This document shows, piece after piece, positions 1-5,025 of a DNA stretch of 5,025 bases; the first letter of the stretch is position 1, and each line of letters starts with the position of its first letter. The notes under the pieces were generated by a model. The model was not told the DNA's origin. It saw only the letters and a program-made list of their open reading frames with translations, and did no database searches. Both the position numbers and the translations under genes were made by a program. Origin of the DNA: Candidatus Bipolaricaulota bacterium (GTDB taxonomy: Bacteria; Bipolaricaulota; Bipolaricaulia; RBG-16-55-9); NCBI GenBank assembly GCA_018609825.1, contig JAHEOA010000167.1, forward strand, positions 1-5,025, given 5' to 3'.

Positions 1-314
1 CCGTCGATGTGGGCCTCCGGCAGCGCCCACAGGCCGACGGGGCGATCCAGTTCCAAGAACGGCGTCATCAAGTCGCCGGTCGCGAACGTCACGTATTGCA
101 TCAACAGCAAGTCGACGTCGGCGTCGTCCGCTTCGCGAGCCCGCTGTTGCGCCTGCTGGGGCTCGCCCACGGGCGAGGCGACGTAGCTCAGCTCGGCGTC
201 CAGCTCGTCCGCCAACTGCTGCAACTGTCGTCGGTTCTGCTCGCCCAAGCCCAGCTTGGCGCCGCGGAACAGCGGGCGCACGATGGGCACAAGGCCGATG
301 CTCAACGATCTCAT
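1..314 (-). CDS. L-fucose/L-arabinose isomerase-like protein, N-terminal part (runs off left edge)
   Basis: Only the first 104 residues lie in the window; the 3' end is beyond base 1. The start is the ATG read leftward from 314, seven bases after a strong AGGAGGAGGA ribosome binding site. The protein opens with a short beta strand and the motif GLVPIVRP (residues 7-14). Later come a hydrophobic strand LLLMQYVTF (69-77) and RPVGLWALPE (91-100). This order, ending in a strand followed by W-A-x-P-E, is typical of the N-terminal Rossmann-like domain of the fucose/arabinose isomerase superfamily, which interconverts aldoses and ketoses using a metal ion. The metal ligands lie further on and cannot be checked. 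It is probably the last visible gene of the sulfolactate operon, 33 bases after the upstream stop. The substrate is unknown; a sulfosugar or ordinary deoxysugar is possible. Family call fairly sure, function unsure. Confidence 0.72.
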   Translation of the reverse strand, partial: MRSLSIGLVPIVRPLFRGAKLGLGEQNRRQLQQLADELDAELSYVASPVGEPQQAQQRAREADDADVDLLLMQYVTFATGDLMTPFLELDRPVGLWALPEAHID

Positions 315-321
315 CCGGCGA

Positions 322-331
322 TCCTCCTCCT
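322..331 (-). promoter_or_regulatory. Strong ribosome binding site of the isomerase-like gene
   Basis: Read leftward the sequence is AGGAGGAGGA, seven bases before the ATG at 314. It fixes the start of the partial gene and shows that this cistron can be translated independently of the dehydrogenase gene ahead of it. Confidence 0.75.
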
Positions 332-347
332 GCGAATCCTGGCGTCG

Positions 348-1361
348 CTAGGTGTCATCGTCCAGCTGCGCGCCGAACGCGGCAAGCTCCGCGAGCCGTT
401 GGGCCGAGACCTCGACGCCGTCGCGCTCGGCCTGCTCGCGCAGCTCGCGTCGGCGCGACCCGGGCAGGCGACCGTCGTGGCGCGCGATCTCATGGGCCAA
501 CTGGCGCATCCTCTGAACGTAGCCGTCCCCGTTTGCCGCGTGCGGATCAAGCGCCAGGAGCCAGAACCCAGGCGTCGACGGCGCGCTTGCGTCCTCCCAG
601 GGCTTGGGCAGCTCGGCGCTCAAGGCCTGACCCGCCAGGACGCCGGCGATCACTTCGACCATGAGCGCCAGCGCGTAGCCCTTGGCCTCGCCGATGGGAA
701 GCAGACTGCCCGAGAGCGCTTGATCCGGGTCCGTGGTGGGCTGCCCCTGGGCGTCGATGGCCCAGCCTTCGGGAATAGCATTGCTGTTGGACTGGGCTTG
801 AAAGACCTTGCCGCGCGCGGCGACGCTGAGCGAGAGGTCGACGAGCAACGTATCGTGCTCCGCGTCGATCGGGGCCGCAAACGCGATGGGATTGGTGCCC
901 AACAGTTGCCCCGCGCCGCCCCACGGCGCCATCGCCGACGGCGTGTTGGCCATCGCCATGCCGACGTAGCCCCGATCGGCCAGGCGCCCCACATAGGCCG
1001 ACAGCGCCCCCATGTGGCCGGCATTGCGCAAGGAGACGCTGGCTTGGCCGTACGCACGGACCATCTCCGCCAGCGCCTCGACGGCCCGGAGGCCGGCGAT
1101 GGGGCCGAGTGCCCGATCGGCGTGGAGCACCGCCATCGTCTCGCGCGGTTGCTCCCAGCGGAGGTCGGGATGCGGATTGAGGCCGCCCTCCTGGATCTGG
1201 CGCCGATACGTCCCCACGCGGCCGAGGCCGTGTCCGGATTGCCCCTCCGCTTCCGCTTCGGCCAACACGGTCGCCACGGCCTCGGCATGATCGGGAGCGA
1301 GGCCGGCGTCCCGAAACACGCGGGCGACCTCGCGATGCAGGCGATCCAGGGCCACGCGCAT
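348..1361 (-). CDS. comC: Ldh_2-family NAD(P)-dependent dehydrogenase, probable (R)-sulfolactate dehydrogenase
   Basis: This 337-residue protein has the usual length of the malate/L-lactate dehydrogenase (Ldh_2) family, which also includes ureidoglycolate dehydrogenase AllD, diketogulonate reductase YiaK and sulfolactate dehydrogenase ComC. Family landmarks are His44 and Arg48 in SGHGLGRV (42-49), His116 in NAGHMG (113-118), GTNPIAFAAP (155-164), VDLSLSVAARGK (174-185), PTTDP (208-212) and LLPIGEAKGYALALM (220-234). It starts one base after the stop of the hydroxyacid dehydrogenase gene, with GGAGGT eight bases ahead of the ATG. In known sulfolactate degraders an SlcC/ComC pair inverts the stereochemistry of sulfolactate through 3-sulfopyruvate so that SuyAB can use it; the neighbours here match that set. 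The enzyme class is clear. The substrate is inferred from context, and other 2-oxoacids remain possible. Confidence 0.68.
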   Translation of the reverse strand: MRVALDRLHREVARVFRDAGLAPDHAEAVATVLAEAEAEGQSGHGLGRVGTYRRQIQEGGLNPHPDLRWEQPRETMAVLHADRALGPIAGLRAVEALAEMVRAYGQASVSLRNAGHMGALSAYVGRLADRGYVGMAMANTPSAMAPWGGAGQLLGTNPIAFAAPIDAEHDTLLVDLSLSVAARGKVFQAQSNSNAIPEGWAIDAQGQPTTDPDQALSGSLLPIGEAKGYALALMVEVIAGVLAGQALSAELPKPWEDASAPSTPGFWLLALDPHAANGDGYVQRMRQLAHEIARHDGRLPGSRRRELREQAERDGVEVSAQRLAELAAFGAQLDDDT

Positions 1362-1362
1362 C

Positions 1363-2298
1363 TCAACCGACCTCCGCGGCCCGAAGGGCGCGCGCCACGC
1401 CCTCGGCCACTTGGGTGCTGACGCGGACTTGGGCCTCGTCGGTCAACCCGGCGATGTGCGGCGTGATCCAGACGCGGTCCACGCCGCGCAACGGATGCGC
1501 CGCCGATGGGGGTTCCTCGTCCGCGACGTCCAACAGCGCGCCGCCCAACTGGCCCGCTTCGACGGCGTCGGCCAACGCCGTCGAGTCGACCAGGTCGCCT
1601 CGCGAGGTGTTGATCAGACAGGCGCCGTCGGCCATCTGGGCCAAGCGTTTCCGGTTCATCATATGGCGGGTCCCCTCGGTGAGCGGGGCGTGGAGGCTGA
1701 CGAAATCGCTTTGGGACAACAACGCATCCAACGGACATAGCTGGATGCCCAAGTCCTGGACGCTGGCCTCGTTCGGGTGCCGCCACGGATCGTGGGCCAG
1801 CACGGTCAGGCCGAAGGCCCGAGCACGCCACGCCACGCGCAACCCGATGTCGCCGAGGCCGACGAGGCCGAGCGTCCGGCCCATCAGTTCGTGGCCGCCG
1901 AAGCGGTGTCGGTCCCAGCCGCCGTCGTCGACGTGGGCCATGGCCGCGTCCAAACGACGTGATAGGTACAACAGCCCGCTCATGACGTACTCCGCGACGC
2001 TGGCCGCGTTGGCCCCGTGCGCATCCACGTACGCAATGCCCCGCTCGCGGATGGCCTCCAAGTCGAGGTTGTCCGTGCCGACGCCGAGGCGACCGACGAC
2101 GGCCAATTCAGGAGCCGCCTCGAGCAGCGCCGCGTCCACTCGGGTTTGATTGCGCACGATCACCGCTCGCGCTGAAGCTATGCGCTCGTGCAGCTCATCG
2201 CGCCGCTGCCAGAGCGTCGCGTCGTATTCGACCCCGAATCCGGCGCGTCGGAGCTGATCAACGCCGTCCTCGTGCATCGACTCGGCGACCAGGATCAT
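1363..2298 (-). CDS. slcC: D-isomer-specific 2-hydroxyacid dehydrogenase, probable (S)-sulfolactate dehydrogenase
   Basis: The 311-residue protein has the full layout of the phosphoglycerate dehydrogenase-like family. The catalytic domain is split around a central NAD-binding domain with GLVGLGDIG (144-152) and an acidic Asp170 at the end of the next strand, which favours NAD over NADP. The catalytic triad is present: Arg233 in NTSRGDLVD, Glu262 in DEEPP and His281 in TPHIAGLT. It lacks the C-terminal ACT regulatory domain of many serine-pathway enzymes, so biosynthetic SerA is less likely. Its ATG overlaps the suyB stop by one base (TGATG) and has no clear ribosome binding site, so it is probably translated by coupling. 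Next to SuyAB and a ComC-like enzyme, the best reading is SlcC, which oxidises (S)-sulfolactate to 3-sulfopyruvate. Another D-2-hydroxyacid or glyoxylate reductase role cannot be excluded from sequence alone. Confidence 0.7.
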   Translation of the reverse strand: MILVAESMHEDGVDQLRRAGFGVEYDATLWQRRDELHERIASARAVIVRNQTRVDAALLEAAPELAVVGRLGVGTDNLDLEAIRERGIAYVDAHGANAASVAEYVMSGLLYLSRRLDAAMAHVDDGGWDRHRFGGHELMGRTLGLVGLGDIGLRVAWRARAFGLTVLAHDPWRHPNEASVQDLGIQLCPLDALLSQSDFVSLHAPLTEGTRHMMNRKRLAQMADGACLINTSRGDLVDSTALADAVEAGQLGGALLDVADEEPPSAAHPLRGVDRVWITPHIAGLTDEAQVRVSTQVAEGVARALRAAEVG

Positions 2299-3452
2299 CA
2301 GGCGCTGCGGTAGAGTTTCGTCAACACGAACTCGCGGTGGCGCAGCACCTCCGCCGCGGTCAGGCGCCCACGCGTCGTGCGGGCGAAGACGTCGTCGATG
2401 CGATCGGCGGCCTCATCCAGGTCGATCTCGCCGCGCAGCAGATCGGGCAGCGCGACGTCGACGTGCTCGCCCATCGTCTCCACCGTCAGCGGGTTGGGCG
2501 AGACCTTGACCACGGGCATGAGCGGGTGGCCGACGATGTTGCCCTGGCCCGTGGTGAAAAAGTGCAGTGCCGATCCGGCAGCGGCGCACAGCGTGACCAT
2601 CTCGGCGGCCGCGCTGGAGGTGTCCATGAAGTGGAGGCCGGGCGTCCCGGGCGGGGGATCCTGGGCCGGCTCCCGGACCGACTGGATTCGGGTCGTGCCG
2701 AGCTTTTCGATGTTGCCGAGGGCCTTCTCTTCGATGGTGGACAGCCCCCCGCGGATGTTGCCCTGGGTCGGCTGCGACCCGAGAAGATCCACGCCCTGCT
2801 CCGCGATGAAGTCGATGTAGGCGTTGTAGGTGTCCAGAAACGCTGCCCGGACGTCGTCGCTCGCGCACCGCTCGGCCAGAATGTGCTCTGCGCCCGTTAG
2901 TTCCGACGTCTCGCCGAAGATGACCGATGCGCCCTGCTCGATCAACCGATCCAATGTACGCCCGACCGCGGGGTTGCCCGCCGCGCCGAGCGTCGTGTCG
3001 CTCTCGCCGCACTTGGTCGACAGCGTCAACTCGCCGATCTCGATCGGCTCCCGTTGGATGTCGCTGGCGTCCTGCACGAACTGGCGCGCGGCCTTGGCCG
3101 CTTGCTCGATGGTGTGGAGGTCGCCGTGGCGCTCGATCTCAAATGTCTGCATGGGCTTGCCCGTGGGCTCAATGCCCTCCGCGACGCGCTGGGTCCACTT
3201 CGGCTCGATGCCGATCACGATGACCGCCGCGACGTTCGGATTGCGGCCGTGGCCGCTCAGCGTCTCAAACGTCAGGTCCAGATCGTCGCCGAACTGCAGT
3301 CGCCCGTAGGGATGCGACAGCGCGATGGCGCCCGGAATAAGCTCGGCGACGCCCTCGGCGGCGGCGTTGGACAGGTCATCCACGGGCAGGACGACGACGT
3401 GGTTGCGCAAACCGACTTGGCCGTCCGGCCGACGGTATCCGGTCAGCTCCAT
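2298..3452 (-). CDS. suyB: (2R)-sulfolactate sulfo-lyase, large (beta) subunit, UxaA family
   Basis: The protein is 384 residues from the chosen ATG and corresponds to the large domain of altronate/galactarate dehydratases, without the SAF domain, which is encoded separately just upstream. Landmarks are GYRRPDGQVGLRNH (5-18), HPYGRLQFG (47-55), VIGIEPKWT (79-87), STKCGESDTT (145-154), FGETSELTGAEH (179-190), GSQPTQGNIRGG (225-236), MDTSSAAAEM (276-285), TGQGN (301-305) and TAAE followed by HREF near the end. From memory these agree better with SuyB of sulfolactate degraders than with altronate dehydratase; in particular LPVDDLSNA (22-30) stands where UxaA has a cysteine-containing segment. 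SuyAB is a cytoplasmic lyase that splits (R)-sulfolactate into pyruvate and sulfite. A GTG at 3461 would add three residues, but the ribosome binding site overlaps it, so the ATG at 3452 is preferred. The gene overlaps suyA by ten bases. Confidence 0.85.
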   Translation of the reverse strand: MELTGYRRPDGQVGLRNHVVVLPVDDLSNAAAEGVAELIPGAIALSHPYGRLQFGDDLDLTFETLSGHGRNPNVAAVIVIGIEPKWTQRVAEGIEPTGKPMQTFEIERHGDLHTIEQAAKAARQFVQDASDIQREPIEIGELTLSTKCGESDTTLGAAGNPAVGRTLDRLIEQGASVIFGETSELTGAEHILAERCASDDVRAAFLDTYNAYIDFIAEQGVDLLGSQPTQGNIRGGLSTIEEKALGNIEKLGTTRIQSVREPAQDPPPGTPGLHFMDTSSAAAEMVTLCAAAGSALHFFTTGQGNIVGHPLMPVVKVSPNPLTVETMGEHVDVALPDLLRGEIDLDEAADRIDDVFARTTRGRLTAAEVLRHREFVLTKLYRSA

Positions 3453-3736
3453 TGGGACCACCTTCGGCTCTTCAGGTTGTGAACGTGGACATGCCCGCCG
3501 TGGGCGATGGGCTCGGCGGCATACCCGATCGGTTCGCCGTATTCGGCCACGTCCTGGTCCGCCTCCAGGTCGCGCAGCGCGATCTTGTGGCCGAGCGGAA
3601 TCTCGTCGCGTGCCTCGAGCTCGAAGCCGCCGTCTTCCTTCAATACGCGAACGTGGACCGTCGTTCCGGGGGTGAGGTCTTGGACGGCCACCGCGACGTC
3701 GTCGTCCGCGCGGTGGGCGACTGCTTGGTAGGCCAT
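3443..3736 (-). CDS. suyA: (2R)-sulfolactate sulfo-lyase, small (alpha) subunit, SAF domain
   Basis: A 97-residue protein made of a single SAF domain, the small module found at the N-terminus of altronate and galactarate dehydratases. The visible signature runs from DLTPGTTV (20-27) through IPLGHKIAL (46-54) and YGEPIGYA (66-73) to GGHVHVHN (80-87), with histidines at 82, 84 and 86. It is the first gene of the leftward unit. Its ATG lies four bases after AAGGAGG and about 20 bases downstream of the expected transcription start. In sulfolactate degraders the enzyme is made of such a small subunit and a large UxaA-like subunit, matching this pair in size and order. A split altronate dehydratase would look similar, but the two sulfolactate-dehydrogenase-like genes downstream favour SuyA. 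Confidence 0.83.
   Translation of the reverse strand: MAYQAVAHRADDDVAVAVQDLTPGTTVHVRVLKEDGGFELEARDEIPLGHKIALRDLEADQDVAEYGEPIGYAAEPIAHGGHVHVHNLKSRRWSQWS
3458..3464 (-). promoter_or_regulatory. Ribosome binding site that decides the suyB start
   Basis: Read leftward it is AAGGTGG, five bases before the ATG at 3452. It overlaps the alternative GTG at 3461, so ribosomes positioned by it would start at the ATG. It lies inside the last codons of suyA. Confidence 0.6.
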
Positions 3737-3740
3737 GCTC

Positions 3741-3747
3741 CCTCCTT
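3741..3747 (-). promoter_or_regulatory. suyA: Ribosome binding site of suyA
   Basis: AAGGAGG read leftward, four bases before the ATG at 3736. It supports that start for the small subunit. Confidence 0.65.
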
Positions 3748-3762
3748 GTCCGGTGTCACGAG

Positions 3763-3791
3763 ATATTAAATCTTAAATCTTGCACTGTCAA
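3763..3791 (-). promoter_or_regulatory. Sigma70-like promoter for the suyAB-slcC-comC operon
   Basis: Read leftward there is a perfect -35 box TTGACA (3791-3786), a 17-base spacer and a -10 box TAATAT (3768-3763), which matches the consensus at four of six positions. Transcription would begin near 3756, leaving a leader of about 20 bases before suyA. The spacer and -10 box contain the AT-rich 7-base repeat, so a protein bound there would affect this promoter directly. Confidence 0.6.
3766..3781. repeat. AT-rich tandem 7-base repeat between the divergent promoters
   Basis: The unit TTAAATC occurs twice back to back (3766-3772 and 3773-3779) and is followed by TT. The segment is strikingly AT-rich within GC-rich DNA. 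It also contains two TTAA tetranucleotides placed symmetrically (TTAA-N3-TTAA). It overlaps the suyA -10 box and spacer and abuts the weak -35 box of the regulator gene. It may be an operator, or simply a promoter-melting or curvature element; the sequence alone does not decide. Confidence 0.5.
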
Positions 3792-3808
3792 CGGCCCTCG
3801 TCTATACT
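3780..3808 (+). promoter_or_regulatory. Sigma70-like promoter for the GntR regulator and aldehyde dehydrogenase genes
   Basis: A good -10 box TATACT (3803-3808, five of six consensus positions) lies 17 bases after TTGCAC (3780-3785), a weak -35 box with three of six matches. The expected start near 3815 gives a leader of about 50 bases. The -35 box directly abuts the -35 box of the opposite promoter (3786-3791), so the two polymerases would compete or be jointly controlled. Confidence 0.5.
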
Positions 3809-3818
3809 GAGACATTCC

Positions 3819-3829
3819 GGTATGAAACC
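3819..3829. promoter_or_regulatory. Candidate GntR operator, inverted repeat GGT-N5-ACC
   Basis: GGTATGAAACC is an imperfect palindrome with eight of ten paired positions symmetric around a central base. It sits just after the expected transcription start of the regulator gene, where bound repressor would block its own transcription. FadR-subfamily GntR proteins often bind short GT...AC palindromes of this kind. No second clear copy was found beside the suyA promoter, so the assignment is tentative. Confidence 0.35.
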
Positions 3830-3853
3830 AGAAGGCGGCGGTCCGTTGCCGGG

Positions 3854-3860
3854 GGAGGTG
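3854..3860 (+). promoter_or_regulatory. Ribosome binding site of the GntR-type regulator
   Basis: GGAGGTG lies five bases before the ATG at 3866 and supports that start over the internal methionine at residue 11. Confidence 0.65.
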
Positions 3861-3865
3861 TCGCA

Positions 3866-4549
3866 ATGTCGCCCAGCGAGTACGCCGTGCAGCGCATGAC
3901 GCTGTCGGACCAGGCCTATCACGCCCTGCGATCGTCGATATTGAACCGACGCATCGAGCCGGGCGAGCGGCTGATCGTGCGCGAGTTGTCCGAAGCGCTC
4001 GAACTGTCCGCGACGCCGATCAAGTCCGCGCTCAGCAGCCTGGCCCGGGAGGGCTTGGTTGTCTACACCCCGCACCAAGGCTACGCGGTGCCGGAACTGA
4101 GCCATCGGGATGTGGCCGAGATCTATCAGCTGCGCGAGGTCGTCGACGGCCTGGCGGCTCGGCTGGCGGCCCATTCGGAGGCCGACACGCTGGTGGCGGA
4201 CCTGGATGAGCTCCTGGAAGCCCAACGGACGTGTGCCTCGAACGACCTGGAGCGCTACGGCGATCTCGATCTCGACTTCCATCGGACCATTTGGGAGGCC
4301 TCCGGCAACCGGCGCCTGCTCGACATGGCCGCCAACTTCCAGCATCAGCTCCGGCTGCTGTTCAGCACCTCCGTGATGGCCCCGGGGCGACTGGCGGACT
4401 CCATCGGCGAACACGAAGCGATCATCAACGCCATCCGTGCCGGGCGGCCCGACGAGGCCGAGGCACAGATGCGCGCTCACACCAACCGAGCCGGCGACGC
4501 GCTGCAGCGCTATCTCCGGCGCGATGGGAACGCGAACGCCGACTCGTGA
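3866..4549 (+). CDS. GntR-family transcriptional regulator, FadR subfamily with FCD domain
   Basis: This 227-residue cytoplasmic DNA-binding protein has the usual length for its subfamily. The N-terminal winged helix-turn-helix spans about residues 12-76, including EPGERLIVRELSEAL (31-45) and the wing YTPHQGYAV (67-75). The C-terminal all-helical FCD domain (about 84-215) binds a small acid, often through a metal; the usual ligands are visible as Asp135 and His139 in DLDFH, His183 in EHEAI and His205 in RAHTNR. The recognition-helix segment reads TPIKSAL where most relatives have TPVREAL, so Lys53 replaces the usual arginine. Encoded divergently from the suyAB operon and 30 bases ahead of an aldehyde dehydrogenase, it probably controls both units in response to sulfolactate or a related acid. 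The effector and the direction of control (repressor or activator) are not known. Confidence 0.9.
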   Translation: MSPSEYAVQRMTLSDQAYHALRSSILNRRIEPGERLIVRELSEALELSATPIKSALSSLAREGLVVYTPHQGYAVPELSHRDVAEIYQLREVVDGLAARLAAHSEADTLVADLDELLEAQRTCASNDLERYGDLDLDFHRTIWEASGNRRLLDMAANFQHQLRLLFSTSVMAPGRLADSIGEHEAIINAIRAGRPDEAEAQMRAHTNRAGDALQRYLRRDGNANADS

Positions 4550-4566
4550 CCCGAACCAACACCCCG

Positions 4567-4573
4567 AAGGAGG
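4567..4573 (+). promoter_or_regulatory. Ribosome binding site that decides the GTG start of the aldehyde dehydrogenase
   Basis: AAGGAGG lies six bases before the GTG at 4580. No in-frame ATG lies nearby, and the protein alignment expected for the family begins shortly after this point, so the GTG start is well supported. Confidence 0.7.
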
Positions 4574-4579
4574 ATTCCT

Positions 4580-5025
4580 GTGACCTCGATCGAAGCCCCC
4601 ACGCAGGCGTTTGTCGGCGGGCATTGGCAGGACGCCGACGGCACGTTCTCGGTCACCAACCCGGCCACGGGCGCGACGCTGGCCGAGGTGGCCCACTGCG
4701 GACGACGCGAGGCCGAGGCGGCGGCGGACGCGGCCGTACAAGCTTGGCCGGATTGGGCGCGAGCGACCGCCTATGAGCGCGCCGCCCGGCTGCGCGCCTG
4801 GCACGATCTCATCGTGGAGCACAAAGAAGGGATCGCCCAGACGATCAGCCAAGAGATGGGCAAGCCGATCACCGAAGCGCGCGGCGAGGTGGTGTTCTCG
4901 TCCATGTTCGCCGAGTGGTACGCCGAGGAGGCCAAGCGCGTCTACGGCGAGTCCGTCCCGAGTCAGGCGCCGCACAAGCGCCTCCACGTCATCAAACAGC
5001 CCGTCGGCCCGTCGTTCGGCATTAC
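4580..5025 (+). CDS. GabD-like aldehyde dehydrogenase, N-terminal part (runs off right edge); candidate sulfolactaldehyde dehydrogenase
   Basis: The first 148 residues of an NAD(P)-dependent aldehyde dehydrogenase are present from a GTG start; full-length relatives have about 480. The N-terminal part shows FVGGHWQDADGTF (11-23), VTNPATG (25-31), the QEMGKPITEARGEV segment (91-104), EWYAEEAKRVYGE (112-124) and HVIKQPVG (136-143). This pattern matches succinate-semialdehyde dehydrogenase GabD and close relatives more than betaine- or phenylacetaldehyde-type enzymes. The cofactor loop, catalytic glutamate and cysteine lie past the window. It probably shares a transcript with the regulator gene ending 30 bases earlier. 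GabD-like enzymes oxidise 3-sulfolactaldehyde to sulfolactate in the sulfo-Entner-Doudoroff pathway, and the facing sulfolactate operon makes that role attractive here. Family call firm; substrate inferred. Confidence 0.85.
   Translation, partial: MTSIEAPTQAFVGGHWQDADGTFSVTNPATGATLAEVAHCGRREAEAAADAAVQAWPDWARATAYERAARLRAWHDLIVEHKEGIAQTISQEMGKPITEARGEVVFSSMFAEWYAEEAKRVYGESVPSQAPHKRLHVIKQPVGPSFGI

Noticed and set aside
9..1421. A 470-codon open frame on the plus strand.
   Set aside because: It lies antisense to the isomerase-like and comC-like genes, has low-complexity arginine- and glycine-rich sequence without family motifs, and arises from GC-rich codon use.
650..1831. A 393-codon minus-strand open frame overlapping slcC and comC.
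   Set aside because: It is out of frame with both genes, arginine- and proline-rich, and has no recognisable motif, whereas the overlapped frames carry complete enzyme signatures.
1363..2298. Annotation as biosynthetic phosphoglycerate dehydrogenase SerA.
   Set aside because: There is no ACT domain, the length is short, and the gene sits in a catabolic operon.
2337..3482. Several plus-strand open frames antisense to suyB.
   Set aside because: They are mirror images of a well-supported coding sequence in GC-rich DNA, with no domains or ribosome binding sites of note.
2298..3736. Reading the small and large subunits as a split altronate dehydratase (UxaA).
   Set aside because: The domain architecture fits, but the large-subunit motifs and the SlcC/ComC-like neighbours favour sulfolactate sulfo-lyase. 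Kept as an alternative, not as the main call.
3788..4987. A 399-codon minus-strand open frame.
   Set aside because: It is antisense to the GntR-type regulator and the aldehyde dehydrogenase, and would also run through the divergent promoter region.

Overview
The window holds a compact catabolic locus on GC-rich bacterial DNA: seven protein genes in two divergent transcription units, with almost no non-coding space. Strong Shine-Dalgarno sequences, sigma70-like promoters and operon packing show a bacterium. The sequence does not fix the phylum. It would fit a marine or soil proteobacterium, actinobacterium or Chloroflexota-like lineage, and I do not choose between these.

Leftward unit (minus strand, read from about 3736 down to 1): a small SAF-domain protein and a UxaA-type large subunit that together look like (2R)-sulfolactate sulfo-lyase (SuyA, SuyB); a D-isomer-specific 2-hydroxyacid dehydrogenase resembling (S)-sulfolactate dehydrogenase (SlcC); a malate/L-lactate dehydrogenase-family (Ldh_2) enzyme resembling (R)-sulfolactate dehydrogenase (ComC); and, cut by the left edge, the N-terminus of an L-fucose/L-arabinose isomerase-like protein. 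The first four genes overlap or are one base apart. The isomerase-like gene follows after 33 bases with its own strong ribosome binding site.

Rightward unit (plus strand, from 3866): a GntR/FadR-type regulator with an FCD ligand-binding domain, then 30 bases later a GabD-like aldehyde dehydrogenase cut by the right edge. The 129-base divergent intergenic region carries two back-to-back sigma70-like promoters, an AT-rich 7-base tandem repeat and a GGT-N5-ACC inverted repeat, all candidate control sites for the regulator.

Proposed working (inference): the aldehyde dehydrogenase may oxidise 3-sulfolactaldehyde to (S)-sulfolactate. SlcC would oxidise (S)-sulfolactate to 3-sulfopyruvate, ComC would reduce it to (R)-sulfolactate, and SuyAB would cleave that to pyruvate and sulfite. 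This is desulfonation of a C3 sulfonate, possibly fed by sulfoquinovose or dihydroxypropanesulfonate breakdown. The isomerase-like gene hints at an attached sugar or sulfosugar step. No transporter, sulfite exporter, RNA gene, mobile element or CRISPR array is visible.
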